Source of the DNA: Aureitalea sp. L0-47
GTDB lineage: Bacteria > Bacteroidota > Bacteroidia > Flavobacteriales > Flavobacteriaceae
Direction of reading: 5' to 3'
DNA length: 64,000 nt
Assembly: GCF_026126405.1 (NCBI RefSeq)
Contig: NZ_JAFMTQ010000001.1
Span: 444,610 to 508,609, forward strand
Shown here: positions 6,554 to 14,907 of the stretch, in pieces
Position numbering within the stretch: the first letter of the stretch is position 1
Layout: each line of letters starts with the position of its first letter
Translations under genes and position numbers: made by a program
Notes under the pieces: model-generated
Databases searched by the model: none
The model's input: the letters and a program-made list of their open reading frames with translations, nothing else
Told to the model about the DNA's origin: nothing

Positions 6554-8522
6554 AATCGAAATACTCAAGCGATCGGTAGAACGGGAACGTGCTGCTAGGA
6601 AACAAGCTGAACGAATACTCGAGTCTAAATCGGCAGAACTATTTCAGCGCACTACCGAATTAAAGGTAGCAAACGACAAGCTTGAGCAGCTTGTTTCGCG
6701 CCAAACATCCGAACTACAGGGGGTATTCGAGAATATTGTAGATGCCTATGTAGTTATGGACCTCGAGGGTAATGTACTCAAGATGAACAACCCGGCTGAA
6801 GAATTGCTGGAACATTCACTTGTACAAGAACCTTTGAATCTTAATTCTATGGTGCATCCTGAGGATGCTGAAAAAGTATCACATTACTTCGCAGTCCTGG
6901 TCCAGGATGGATCGATCACTGACGCAGAGATTCGAATAAAAACTGTATCAGGGCACATCAAATTGGTGCATATAAACGCAAGTATGATCTTCGATAAGGC
7001 GGACAAACCCATAGGTGCCCAGGGAATTGTTCGCGATATTACCTTAGCTCGCCGGGAACATGAAAAATTGATGGAATCGGAGTCCCGACTATCTAAACTT
7101 ATCGCCAACCTGGATAGTGGGGTTTTGCTTGAGGACGAAAATCGAAATATTGCCCTTACCAATCAACAGTTTTGCGATCTATTCAAAATACCGGCTCCTC
7201 CAGAAGCCCTTATTGGGCAGAACTGTGAAAACGCAGCAGAGCAGAGCAAACATTTATTCAAGGATCCAAAATCTTTTGTTCTTAGTATCGATGAGCTACT
7301 GGCAAATCGAAAAACCGTTCTGGGTGAAGAATTGGTAATGGATGAAGGTCGAATTCTGGAACGGGATTACATCCCAATTTTTATAGATGAAGTTTATAAG
7401 GGCCATCTCTGGACTTATCGTGATATTACATTAAAGCGAAAGTATCGGAAGAGCATAGATGCGCAACGTCAGAAATACTCCGGGATCATCGCAAATATGA
7501 ATCTTGGACTTTTGGAGGTAGACAATGATGATGTTGTTCAGATGGTCAATCAGCGCTTCATTGAAATGAGTGGCTATTCGGAAGCCGATCTCTTGGGTAA
7601 AAAAGCCAGTGACCTTCTACTTGATAAAAATGAGAAAGAAAAGATCTGGAAAAAGAACAGCGAACGATCTAAAGGGACCGCTGATTCTTACGAGATCCAG
7701 GTGATCACAGGGAATGGTGAACAGCGATACTGGCTTATTAGTGGAGCCCCAAATTACAATATCAATGGTGAACTAATTGGATCCATCGGGATACATTTGG
7801 ACATAACTGAACTCAAGGAACTCGAACTTCAAAAAGAGAGTCTCGTAAAGAAATTAGCCAAAAGTAATAAAGAACTTGAAGAATACGCTCATGTGGTGAG
7901 CCATGACCTGAAATCACCACTACGGAGTCTCTACGCCTTGACAAGTTGGCTGAGGGAGGAGAATGAAGGCGAATTCTCGAAAGAATCACTGTCCTACCTG
8001 GAGCTTATAGAGCAAACGCTGGAAAAAATGGAAAAATTGATTTCCAATGTACTCCTGTATTCCAGTGTTACTTCGGAGGATGATAAAGTGTCCCGAGTAA
8101 ATTTGGATGAGATTGTCCGGCAACTTATCTCTTTGATCCATGTCCCCGATCATATCGAGGTCTCAATAAAAAAGAAGCTCCCAAAGGTGATAGCAGACGA
8201 GACTCGGATGCAGCAATTATTCCAGAATTTATTGAGTAATGCCATTCGGTATAATGATAAGGAGAAGGGAGTTGTTGAAATTGACTACCAAATCCAAAAA
8301 GGTATGTACCAGTTTTGTGTGAGGGACAACGGAATTGGGATTAAAGAAGCGTACCTGGATAAAATCTTTGGTATGTTCCAGCGACTCGATAATGATGAAT
8401 CTTCAACCGGTATTGGACTTTCGATCGTGAAACGGATTATTGAGCTCTATGGTGGAACTATCTGGGTGGAAAGTGAGCCCACAAAAGGAACGACCTTCTA
8501 TTTTACATTACCAAAACCTTAG
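6540..8522 (+). CDS. Soluble PAS-domain histidine kinase, H-NOX partner
   Basis: A 660-residue sensor kinase with no transmembrane segment. Order: N-terminal coiled coil (about 5-60), three PAS-type regions (about 60-170, 180-298, 310-425; the middle one is divergent), second coiled coil (425-450), HisKA with H455 in HVVSHDLKSP, and HATPase with N567 (NLLSNAIRYND), G1 DNGIGI (596-601) and G2 GIGLSIV. The absence of membrane segments and the 14-base overlap with the H-NOX gene indicate a cytoplasmic kinase whose input is the H-NOX protein. The downstream Hpt and LytTR genes and the upstream receiver are likely phosphorelay partners. Confidence 0.95.
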   Translation: MQSNEIEILKRSVERERAARKQAERILESKSAELFQRTTELKVANDKLEQLVSRQTSELQGVFENIVDAYVVMDLEGNVLKMNNPAEELLEHSLVQEPLNLNSMVHPEDAEKVSHYFAVLVQDGSITDAEIRIKTVSGHIKLVHINASMIFDKADKPIGAQGIVRDITLARREHEKLMESESRLSKLIANLDSGVLLEDENRNIALTNQQFCDLFKIPAPPEALIGQNCENAAEQSKHLFKDPKSFVLSIDELLANRKTVLGEELVMDEGRILERDYIPIFIDEVYKGHLWTYRDITLKRKYRKSIDAQRQKYSGIIANMNLGLLEVDNDDVVQMVNQRFIEMSGYSEADLLGKKASDLLLDKNEKEKIWKKNSERSKGTADSYEIQVITGNGEQRYWLISGAPNYNINGELIGSIGIHLDITELKELELQKESLVKKLAKSNKELEEYAHVVSHDLKSPLRSLYALTSWLREENEGEFSKESLSYLELIEQTLEKMEKLISNVLLYSSVTSEDDKVSRVNLDEIVRQLISLIHVPDHIEVSIKKKLPKVIADETRMQQLFQNLLSNAIRYNDKEKGVVEIDYQIQKGMYQFCVRDNGIGIKEAYLDKIFGMFQRLDNDESSTGIGLSIVKRIIELYGGTIWVESEPTKGTTFYFTLPKP

Positions 8523-8523
8523 T

Positions 8524-8847
8524 ATGGAACATCCCAATTTGGATTACATCAAGGCCTTATCGGCTGGGGAAACCGCCTTTGAAAAGGAACTGATTCGGAT
8601 TATTAAAACCGAACTTCCTAAGGAGATAGACACCTACGAGAGCCAATTGAAGGAGGGTGATTTCCTTTCTGCTGCTCAATCGGTCCATAAACTTAAGCAC
8701 AAAATTAGTATTTTAGGCATGACGTGGGCATACGATCTGGCAGTCAAGTATGAAGAAGACCTAAAAAAAAGCCAGACCAGACTCGAACAATCTTTTAAAG
8801 ACGTTCTGCAATTGATGTCGCGATTCGTAAATGAACTAAACCTATGA
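8524..8847 (+). CDS. Hpt phosphotransfer protein
   Basis: A 107-residue four-helix Hpt protein with phosphorylatable H55 in VHKLKHKISILGM. The start chosen is the ATG at 8524, one base after the kinase stop; a longer frame opening at 8440 would only read through the kinase end out of frame. Its stop overlaps the LytTR regulator start by four bases (ATGA). It should shuttle phosphate between a kinase/receiver and a second receiver, making this operon a branched relay. Confidence 0.88.
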   Translation: MEHPNLDYIKALSAGETAFEKELIRIIKTELPKEIDTYESQLKEGDFLSAAQSVHKLKHKISILGMTWAYDLAVKYEEDLKKSQTRLEQSFKDVLQLMSRFVNELNL

Positions 8848-9560
8848 AGTGTATTATAATTGATGATGAAGCGGCTGCTCGGGCCATATTAGAGCATTTG
8901 TGTGAACAAGTGCCAGATCTTGAGATCCTTGAGTCTTTCCCTAACGCGATTGAAGGAATAAAATTTCTGAACAAGAACGACGTTGATTTGATATTCCTGG
9001 ATATCCACATGCCGGATTTCACTGGATTCGACTTCATCGATACCATTAATAACCCGCCCAAGGTAGTACTCACAACATCCGATAAGAATTATGCCGTTGA
9101 TGCCTTCGAATACGATTGCATTGTAGATTATATGGTAAAACCGTTAACCCTACCGCGATTTCTCAAAGCTGTGCAAAAGGCGGAAGCCGCTTTACGCTTG
9201 AACATTACCGGACAAAGTTCTAAAGCGGAGGATGCGTCTTCATCTCAGGAAAAGGAACTTTATGTGAACATCGACAGGCGATTAATAAAGATCGATTTCG
9301 AAAAGATTTATCTTATTGAAGCCAAAGGGGATTACATATTTATTAAAACCGAAGACAGTAATTATACAGTTCATTCAACCCTTAAGAAGATTCAGGAAAA
9401 ATTACCGGATTCCTTGTTCCTGAAAGTACACAGGTCTTACATAATCAACTTTAAAAAGATCATTGATATCGAGGACAATAGTGTTCTTATCGCGAAAGAC
9501 GTGATCCCGATTAGCAGGTCCAATCGCCCCGAATTAATGAGGCGACTTAATCTCCTGTAA
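8844..9560 (+). CDS. LytTR-family response regulator
   Basis: A 238-residue LytR/AlgR-type regulator: receiver domain 1-120 with D7/D8, phosphoacceptor D53 (FLDIHMP) and K99, then a LytTR DNA-binding domain (about 135-236; VNIDRRLIKIDFEKIYLIEAKGDYI, HSTLKKIQEKLP, HRSYIINFKKI). It is the only DNA-binding protein in the H-NOX operon and thus its transcriptional output. The repeated element found at four promoters between 5.4 and 20.9 kb resembles known LytTR sites and is its likely target. The 3' end overlaps the convergent YaiO-like gene by 14 bases. Confidence 0.95.
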   Translation: MKCIIIDDEAAARAILEHLCEQVPDLEILESFPNAIEGIKFLNKNDVDLIFLDIHMPDFTGFDFIDTINNPPKVVLTTSDKNYAVDAFEYDCIVDYMVKPLTLPRFLKAVQKAEAALRLNITGQSSKAEDASSSQEKELYVNIDRRLIKIDFEKIYLIEAKGDYIFIKTEDSNYTVHSTLKKIQEKLPDSLFLKVHRSYIINFKKIIDIEDNSVLIAKDVIPISRSNRPELMRRLNLL

Positions 9561-11586
9561 CTAATCGTTTAGATACATTCTTAATAGGATTCCAACGTAA
9601 CCGTACTCCCATTTCAGTATATTCAAAACCAGTTGCAACCGCCGAAGCGATGTTGCTGTACTTCCCGAATGCACCGAGCGTAAAATCCTTCCCGAGTGAA
9701 AAGTTAACTGCGGCATCCAGCCTGTAGGTTGAAGTGGCTTCCTGGCTTTCAACGAACTGTAGGCCTGCGGCTCCCTTGAATGCAAAGGACCACTTATCAG
9801 ACTGTCGACTCATTTCTGCGAAAATCTCAGTAGCCTGGTAGGAGTACGGACTGAAATACAGTTCGGGGCGTTGTTCTTTGAAACTGATGTACTGAAAGTT
9901 CAAGCCTGTCTTAATAAGTGGTCGATCAGTGACCTGGTAATATAGGGAGGTAAAAAGCAGGTTTCGGGTATTGGCATCGGTTTGAGCAGTATATGTATAT
10001 GAGGTAAACCATCCTAAACCAAAATTTGTCGATAGGTTATAGTTGAGCATATAATGACTCATTAAGATCTTTTCGGCCACCAGTGCCGCATTGAAATTCT
10101 GAAGTTCCCTGGTGTAACCCAATCTTAAGAATTGTTTTGGTAGCGGTCTGGATTCCAGAAAGACAGAGCCGATCCAATTCGTGTAATCGGACGTAGATGT
10201 ATTGGCATTTAACAAGCCAATGTTTCCTTTAACCCATGTATTATTGCGGATTCGGAATGCAGAACCAACCGAAAACTGATCATAGCCTGCTCTCATTCCG
10301 CTAAGTGAGTTTTCTGTCGATCGGTGGCTGTAGGCGAAGTTGAAATGTGTTTTGAATGATATCGGAAGCCTTATGGAGCTGTTTAAATTTGTCGCGATAT
10401 TATTTCCGTTATCACTTGAATACGAGAAGGAACTATTGGCTGTAGGTTGAAGTTCTTGCTCAAGTTGTTGCAATAAGGCGATCGCGTCCTTCTGATTGAC
10501 ATATATATTCAGGGTATTGAGTAGTTGCCGTCGCGCGAGTTCAAGGTTACCATTGGCCCTGTATGCGTTCGCTAGTCCCAAATTCGCATCAAAGGAAAGG
10601 CTATCCTCTTTAAGGACCGACCTATAGATATCGATGCTTTTTCTGAAGTCTCCCGTGTACAGACCGATTGAGGCTTTAAGGTTCATGATAATTTTATCAT
10701 CTGGGTAGGTTCTTTCCAGGGAATCCAATTCTGAAGTGGCTTTTCTAAATGATTTATTCCAAAGGAGTGCCTGAATAAATCGTTCCTGTGCTTTGAGCTT
10801 AGGTTCTTCATCCTGAATATCCTTGGTGTAATTCTTGGCTTTGGCAGCCCATTGAAGGGCCTTCTTATTATTGTTACGCCTATGCTCCACTAGCGATAAC
10901 CCTGTGTAAGAAACCACCGAATCCGAAATTTGAGTATACACGATTTCGGCTTTGGAGAGATCGTTGGTCTGTAAATAAAGATCCGCCAGACCCAATTGAG
11001 TTTCCGGATCTAGGTTAAATTCTTCAAGGTTGCTTTGAAGCAAATTTTCTGCATCCGTGTAGCGTCCATTATTAGCATGTGAGCCAGCGAGGCCTAACCG
11101 AATAAATTTTCTGCTAATTCTTGCACTTGTATTTACGGAGTCGGACGCGATAAGCATGTTGATGTATTCAAGAGCTTCTTCGTACTTCTTCAGATTGGAG
11201 AGGGTGTTGGCATATCCGAGTAGTATTGTGGGATGCTCTGGATAATCTTTCATCAGTGTTTCGTAATATTTTAAAGCCCTGAAGAATTCCTTGTTCCATA
11301 GTAATGACTCTGCATAATTTAATTTTAGTTCTAGGTCATTGGGTTCCTTTAAGAGCAGTTTGTCGAATATGCGCTTAGCTTTTCCGGGTCTTCCATTCAA
11401 TCCTACAGCACGTCCATAGCAAAGTCGCGCGGTTTTATTACCAGGATGTTGGGTAAGTACATCTTCAAAATACGATTCTGCATCGCTAAATCGCCCGGTT
11501 TCGAGAAGAACAAATCCACTGTTCATATCCTGGGCAATTGACGCACATTGAAATAGAAATGCAATAATTAGAAATCTTAGATTCAT
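9547..11586 (-). CDS. TPR plus YaiO-type outer-membrane barrel protein
   Basis: Start set at the ATG at 11584-11586, which directly begins a signal peptide (MNLRFLIIAFLFQCASIAQ); a start at 11655 would put 23 residues in front of it. The 679-residue protein has tandem TPR-like repeats over about residues 25-375 and a C-terminal region of alternating beta strands ending in an aromatic strand, as in YaiO-family outer-membrane barrels. The layout resembles TPR/barrel exporters such as PgaA, so a role in passage of a surface glycan is plausible. It lies between the LytTR gene (14-base convergent overlap) and the glycan genes, divergent from element (b). Confidence 0.8.
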   Translation of the reverse strand: MNLRFLIIAFLFQCASIAQDMNSGFVLLETGRFSDAESYFEDVLTQHPGNKTARLCYGRAVGLNGRPGKAKRIFDKLLLKEPNDLELKLNYAESLLWNKEFFRALKYYETLMKDYPEHPTILLGYANTLSNLKKYEEALEYINMLIASDSVNTSARISRKFIRLGLAGSHANNGRYTDAENLLQSNLEEFNLDPETQLGLADLYLQTNDLSKAEIVYTQISDSVVSYTGLSLVEHRRNNNKKALQWAAKAKNYTKDIQDEEPKLKAQERFIQALLWNKSFRKATSELDSLERTYPDDKIIMNLKASIGLYTGDFRKSIDIYRSVLKEDSLSFDANLGLANAYRANGNLELARRQLLNTLNIYVNQKDAIALLQQLEQELQPTANSSFSYSSDNGNNIATNLNSSIRLPISFKTHFNFAYSHRSTENSLSGMRAGYDQFSVGSAFRIRNNTWVKGNIGLLNANTSTSDYTNWIGSVFLESRPLPKQFLRLGYTRELQNFNAALVAEKILMSHYMLNYNLSTNFGLGWFTSYTYTAQTDANTRNLLFTSLYYQVTDRPLIKTGLNFQYISFKEQRPELYFSPYSYQATEIFAEMSRQSDKWSFAFKGAAGLQFVESQEATSTYRLDAAVNFSLGKDFTLGAFGKYSNIASAVATGFEYTEMGVRLRWNPIKNVSKRLVTGD

Positions 11587-11802
11587 GACTTTTCTTTCTG
11601 GATGCAAGTTACAAGTGAACGGGTTCGAATCAATCGACAGTTTTCGACCATTCATCGAAGCAAAATGGTAGTTCGCAAGGAATCATGTAATTGCCCTAGC
11701 TTTTTTTGAAGTAGCAGGGATAGAAAATGATCGAGGTTAACTGCTTATTCCCGGGGATTGACTCTACCCACCTTCATTATGACGTTAGAATCACCTTTCA
11801 TA

Positions 11803-11836
11803 CCATTCGTCTACAGTAACTTCTTATTCGTCGATT
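11803..11836 (+). promoter_or_regulatory. Repeated element (b), putative LytTR site
   Basis: Core CCATTCGTCTACA at 11803-11815, with an exact second ATTCGTC at 11826-11832, 21 bp after the first. This is the clearest copy, as the half-site is repeated perfectly at two helical turns. It lies 60 bp upstream of the -7-like box at 11865. Confidence 0.75.
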
Positions 11837-11864
11837 TTCACTTAGATCTTCTGAAACGGAAATT

Positions 11865-11872
11865 GATATTTG
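11865..11872 (+). promoter_or_regulatory. -7-like box (GATATTTG) for STAS/flippase unit
   Basis: Seven of eight positions of TAnnTTTG. Transcription would start near 11878, ahead of the small frame at 11897 and the STAS gene at 12035. Confidence 0.5.
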
Positions 11873-11896
11873 CAGTGAAATTGAAAATTAAAACAG

Positions 11897-12025
11897 ATGG
11901 AAATATTTATGCATTCAAACGAAAGCCTTTTGAGGATCGCTTATAAAGAGGGAAGAAATCCGACCAATACACATCTTAAAGTGGTACACAGGACCTCTTT
12001 AGAATCAAATTTAAAACTTGTATAG
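11897..12025 (+). CDS. Possible 42-residue leader peptide
   Basis: An ATG frame just downstream of the element (b) promoter, ending 9 bases before the STAS gene. The peptide is basic, with no recognised domain. It could be a real small protein, a leader or chance; nothing beyond position supports it. Confidence 0.25.
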   Translation: MEIFMHSNESLLRIAYKEGRNPTNTHLKVVHRTSLESNLKLV

Positions 12026-12034
12026 ACTCTTTAT

Positions 12035-12328
12035 ATGGCACTTCAAATAACTCATACGAATAATGTCTATGTCCTGCACGGCAGGTTGTGTTCCGATCAG
12101 GTACATGAAGTTCGAAATTTCTTCAAAATTAAGTTGAAGCAATATGAATATTTAATGATCGATCTGGGTGGCTTGGACGACCTGGATCTATCAGCAGGGA
12201 TCATGCTTCAGGATCTTAAAAAAGAAGCCTATCGCACTAACAGATCATTCCGCCTAACAACTAGCGGTAATAAAAAAATCATGGGTCCTTTCCAGGTATT
12301 GGATTCGCAATTACTAAACGCAGCTTAA
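12035..12328 (+). CDS. STAS-domain protein (anti-anti-sigma-like)
   Basis: A 97-residue single STAS domain. The site corresponding to the phosphorylatable Ser of SpoIIAA-type proteins is S53 in DLDLSAGIM, following the beta strand YLMIDLGGLDD. Such proteins switch partners through phosphorylation. It stands 10 bases ahead of the flippase gene, behind element (b), in the glycan locus; a regulatory role in polysaccharide production is inferred. No partner anti-sigma kinase was seen in the window. Confidence 0.8.
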   Translation: MALQITHTNNVYVLHGRLCSDQVHEVRNFFKIKLKQYEYLMIDLGGLDDLDLSAGIMLQDLKKEAYRTNRSFRLTTSGNKKIMGPFQVLDSQLLNAA

Positions 12329-12338
12329 CCCCCTACTT

Positions 12339-13583
12339 ATGTATTCAATTCTCCGCAGTATCCCCAGACAATTGGGCCCCGAGCAAATTTTTATGCTCGG
12401 AGGTCTGTTTGTCAATGTTGGAAACTATGCCTACAATCTTCTATTAGGGAGATATTTGGGTCCCACTCAATTTGCGGATGCTGCATTACTGGTCACCTTA
12501 TTGCTTGTTCTATCATTTGTGGCAATGACTTTCCAGCTAACCACGGCAAAATTCGTAGTGGAGTTGTCAGGAGAATCCAGGGATCTTTTTCAAAAGTGGA
12601 TGTATCGTTTGTCCCTTTCTATTGGTGTAATTATGGGTGTTGTGATCATGCTTTTCGCCGCAGAGCTACACCAATTATTCCGAACCGAATCCAAGGCCAT
12701 GTTCCTTATATTTGGAGCCGCGGTACCCCTGTATTTTGCCATGAGTGTTAACCGGGGTGTTCACCAGGGAGATTGTAGTTTTATTCAACTGACGTTGACC
12801 TATCAATGGGAAATGATTTCCCGCCTCATTATTACATTCCTATTGCTATTCATCTTTGGTGTGAAATCCTCAACAGGAGTTGCTATTGGCATTGCTCTGT
12901 CCATGATCGCCGGGGTCTTTCCATTTAAGAAGTTAAAACGGGTAGTGAATCAGAATCTTCAGACTGCCGGTTTCCAAAAGAAATTGGTACTTCGGTTCTT
13001 ATTAGTTTCGTCTCTATACGAAGGAACATTGATTATTTGTAATAATAGTGATATACTTCTTGTTAAACATTATTTCGAGAGTTATCAGGCTGGCCTATAT
13101 GCTTCATTGGCCCTTATAGGACGTCTCGTCTATTACGTCACATGGATGTTTGTGATGCTATTGCTTCCGAAAGTGGTAAAAGCCAGAAAAGCAGGAGAAG
13201 CTACACGTCCGTTAATGCTTAAATATCTGAAGTACATCGTCTTGTTATGTTCATTGATTGTTGTGTTCACATTCCTGTTTCCAACCTTCTCGGTGAATGT
13301 GCTATTTGGTTCAGAGTATGTACAGATTGCCCCATTATTAGGATGGTACGCGGTTGCTACCGGGTTATTTGCCATATCTAATGTCTTCGCCTATTATTTT
13401 CTGTCTTTGGATCGTTACTTGCCCATAATCCTGGCAACTATAATGGGTATGATTCAAGTCGCTCTCATTGTGATATGGCATGAAACTCTCTTTGAAGTAC
13501 TTCAGATGCAGGTGATTGCCATGTTTGTCCTTTTGGTCCTGCAATTTCTTCATTTTCGAATATTTTCTAAATCGAGCGATTAA
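12339..13583 (+). CDS. Polysaccharide flippase-like multi-pass membrane protein
   Basis: A 414-residue protein with about 12 hydrophobic segments and an N-terminal pattern (GGLFVNVGNYAYNLLLGRYLGPTQFADAALL) typical of the Wzx/MATE oligosaccharide flippase superfamily. It would move lipid-linked sugar units across the inner membrane. It is coupled to the STAS gene (10-base gap) and is followed by the GT4 gene under its own element (c). Confidence 0.85.
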   Translation: MYSILRSIPRQLGPEQIFMLGGLFVNVGNYAYNLLLGRYLGPTQFADAALLVTLLLVLSFVAMTFQLTTAKFVVELSGESRDLFQKWMYRLSLSIGVIMGVVIMLFAAELHQLFRTESKAMFLIFGAAVPLYFAMSVNRGVHQGDCSFIQLTLTYQWEMISRLIITFLLLFIFGVKSSTGVAIGIALSMIAGVFPFKKLKRVVNQNLQTAGFQKKLVLRFLLVSSLYEGTLIICNNSDILLVKHYFESYQAGLYASLALIGRLVYYVTWMFVMLLLPKVVKARKAGEATRPLMLKYLKYIVLLCSLIVVFTFLFPTFSVNVLFGSEYVQIAPLLGWYAVATGLFAISNVFAYYFLSLDRYLPIILATIMGMIQVALIVIWHETLFEVLQMQVIAMFVLLVLQFLHFRIFSKSSD

Positions 13584-13605
13584 CAGTTTAACGGCACTAA
13601 CTTTC

Positions 13606-13638
13606 CATTGGTCTACAATTGTGATCGGCCGAACGAAA
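13606..13638 (+). promoter_or_regulatory. Repeated element (c), putative LytTR site
   Basis: Core CCATTGGTCTACA at 13606-13618 (one mismatch to copies a and b) with a weaker second half GCCGAACGAAA at 13628-13638, 20 bp downstream. It starts 22 bases after the flippase stop and lies 59 bp upstream of the -7-like box at 13667. Confidence 0.65.
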
Positions 13639-13666
13639 TTAAGCCGAAATCAGTCCGAAGAATTTC

Positions 13667-13674
13667 CATATTTG
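13667..13674 (+). promoter_or_regulatory. -7-like box (CATATTTG) for GT4 gene
   Basis: Seven of eight positions of TAnnTTTG, 30 bases before the ATG at 13705. Confidence 0.5.
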
Positions 13675-13704
13675 CCCTAGTTAAATAATTAATAAACAAC
13701 TATC

Positions 13705-14907
13705 ATGAGAATAGGTATCGTAACTTCATTTCCTCCTAGTAAAGTAACACTGAATGAGTATGCTTTTCACCTGGTTAAGCATATGAGACAACATGCAGAC
13801 GTAAAAGAAATAATCCTCTTCACGGATGTTCCTGAAGACGAAGCAAAGATCCATCTTAAGGACAATGGTTGCACGGTACGCGTTGTGCAATGTTGGAAAT
13901 TTAATAGTATGCGCAATATTCTTACTATCGGCAAAGCAATTCGCAGTATGAGACCGGATACAGTTTTATACAACCTCCAGTTTATGAAATTCGGAGACCG
14001 AAAAATTCCTGCTGCACTGGGATTGTTTCTGCCATGGCTTACAAAACTATCGGGTATACCTACCGTTGTTCTCATACACAATATACTGGAGGCTGTAGAC
14101 CTAAACAGTGCTGGGTTTTCAAATAACCCTGTAAAAACGCGTATTCTGAACGCTATTGGAAGAGCCCTCACTAAAGTAGTGTTGAAAGCAGACAAGGTAG
14201 CTGTAACCATAAAGGATTACGTGACTATGCTTCAGTCAAACTACCTTGTCAATAATATAGAACTCATACCTCACGGGACCTTTGAGATCCCGGGATCTCC
14301 CGATTTCGAGATGCAAGATCGCCCGGTTAAACTAATGACCTTTGGAAAATTTGGGACCTATAAAAAAGTTGAAACTATGATTGAAGCAGGTATCATTGCC
14401 AGGAATCAAACCGGGATCCCAATGGAGATCGTCATTGCAGGAACCGATAATCCGAACACACCTGGTTACCTCGATTCAGTGAAAGAAAAATACAAAGACA
14501 TTCCCATGCTAACCTTTACCGGTTATGTTGAGGAAGAAGATGTTCCTAAGATATTTGATGAAAGTACTGTTGTGATCTTCCCCTACACTTCAACTACGGG
14601 AAGTTCCGGAGTACTTCATCAGGCAGGGAGCTATGGTAAAGCGGTAGTTATGCCCGACCTCGGAGATCTTGCAAGACTGGTGGAAGATGAAGGGTATAGA
14701 GGAGAATTCTTTGAGCCGGATAATCCACTTAGCATGGCTAATGGTATTGTAAATTTAGTCACGGACACTTCCTACCGTTGTGAAATCGCCCGCGCGAACT
14801 TCCATGCTGCCACTGCCTATCCAATGAGCCGCATCGCCAGTATGTACATGGATACCTTTACTCAGATTATAGTTGAAAGAGGTTCTTCTGAAAGAATGGC
14901 AGCTTAA
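13705..14907 (+). CDS. GT4-family glycosyltransferase
   Basis: A 400-residue GT-B fold protein. The N-terminal domain starts with a Rossmann strand (RIGIVTSFPPSKVTLNEYAFHLVKHM), and the C-terminal donor domain has the GT4 signatures LMTFGKFGTYKKVE, FTGYVEEEDVPKIF and a FPYTSTTGSSGVLHQA region that replaces the usual E-x7-E. It transfers a sugar from a nucleotide donor to a lipid-linked or free acceptor in the cytoplasm. It sits alone behind element (c), and its last four bases overlap the end of the convergent glycoside hydrolase. Confidence 0.88.
   Translation: MRIGIVTSFPPSKVTLNEYAFHLVKHMRQHADVKEIILFTDVPEDEAKIHLKDNGCTVRVVQCWKFNSMRNILTIGKAIRSMRPDTVLYNLQFMKFGDRKIPAALGLFLPWLTKLSGIPTVVLIHNILEAVDLNSAGFSNNPVKTRILNAIGRALTKVVLKADKVAVTIKDYVTMLQSNYLVNNIELIPHGTFEIPGSPDFEMQDRPVKLMTFGKFGTYKKVETMIEAGIIARNQTGIPMEIVIAGTDNPNTPGYLDSVKEKYKDIPMLTFTGYVEEEDVPKIFDESTVVIFPYTSTTGSSGVLHQAGSYGKAVVMPDLGDLARLVEDEGYRGEFFEPDNPLSMANGIVNLVTDTSYRCEIARANFHAATAYPMSRIASMYMDTFTQIIVERGSSERMAA

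Larger units (their letters stand above)
11587..12034. other. 448-bp intergenic region with element (b), promoter and small frame
   Basis: Between the YaiO-like gene and the STAS gene. It holds repeated element (b) at 11803-11836, a -7-like box at 11865-11872 and a 42-codon frame at 11897-12025. The part 11587-11800 shows no gene; a short frame at 11758-11946 is crossed by the element and promoter and is not believed. Confidence 0.6.

Noticed and set aside
11758-11946. 62-codon plus-strand frame upstream of the STAS gene
   Set aside because: It runs across element (b) and the -7-like box, and its composition is not protein-like.
6736-14110. Other TGTAGA/TCTACA matches inside the kinase, LytTR and GT4 genes
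   Set aside because: They lie within coding sequence, match only five to seven core bases and have no second half-site or promoter.
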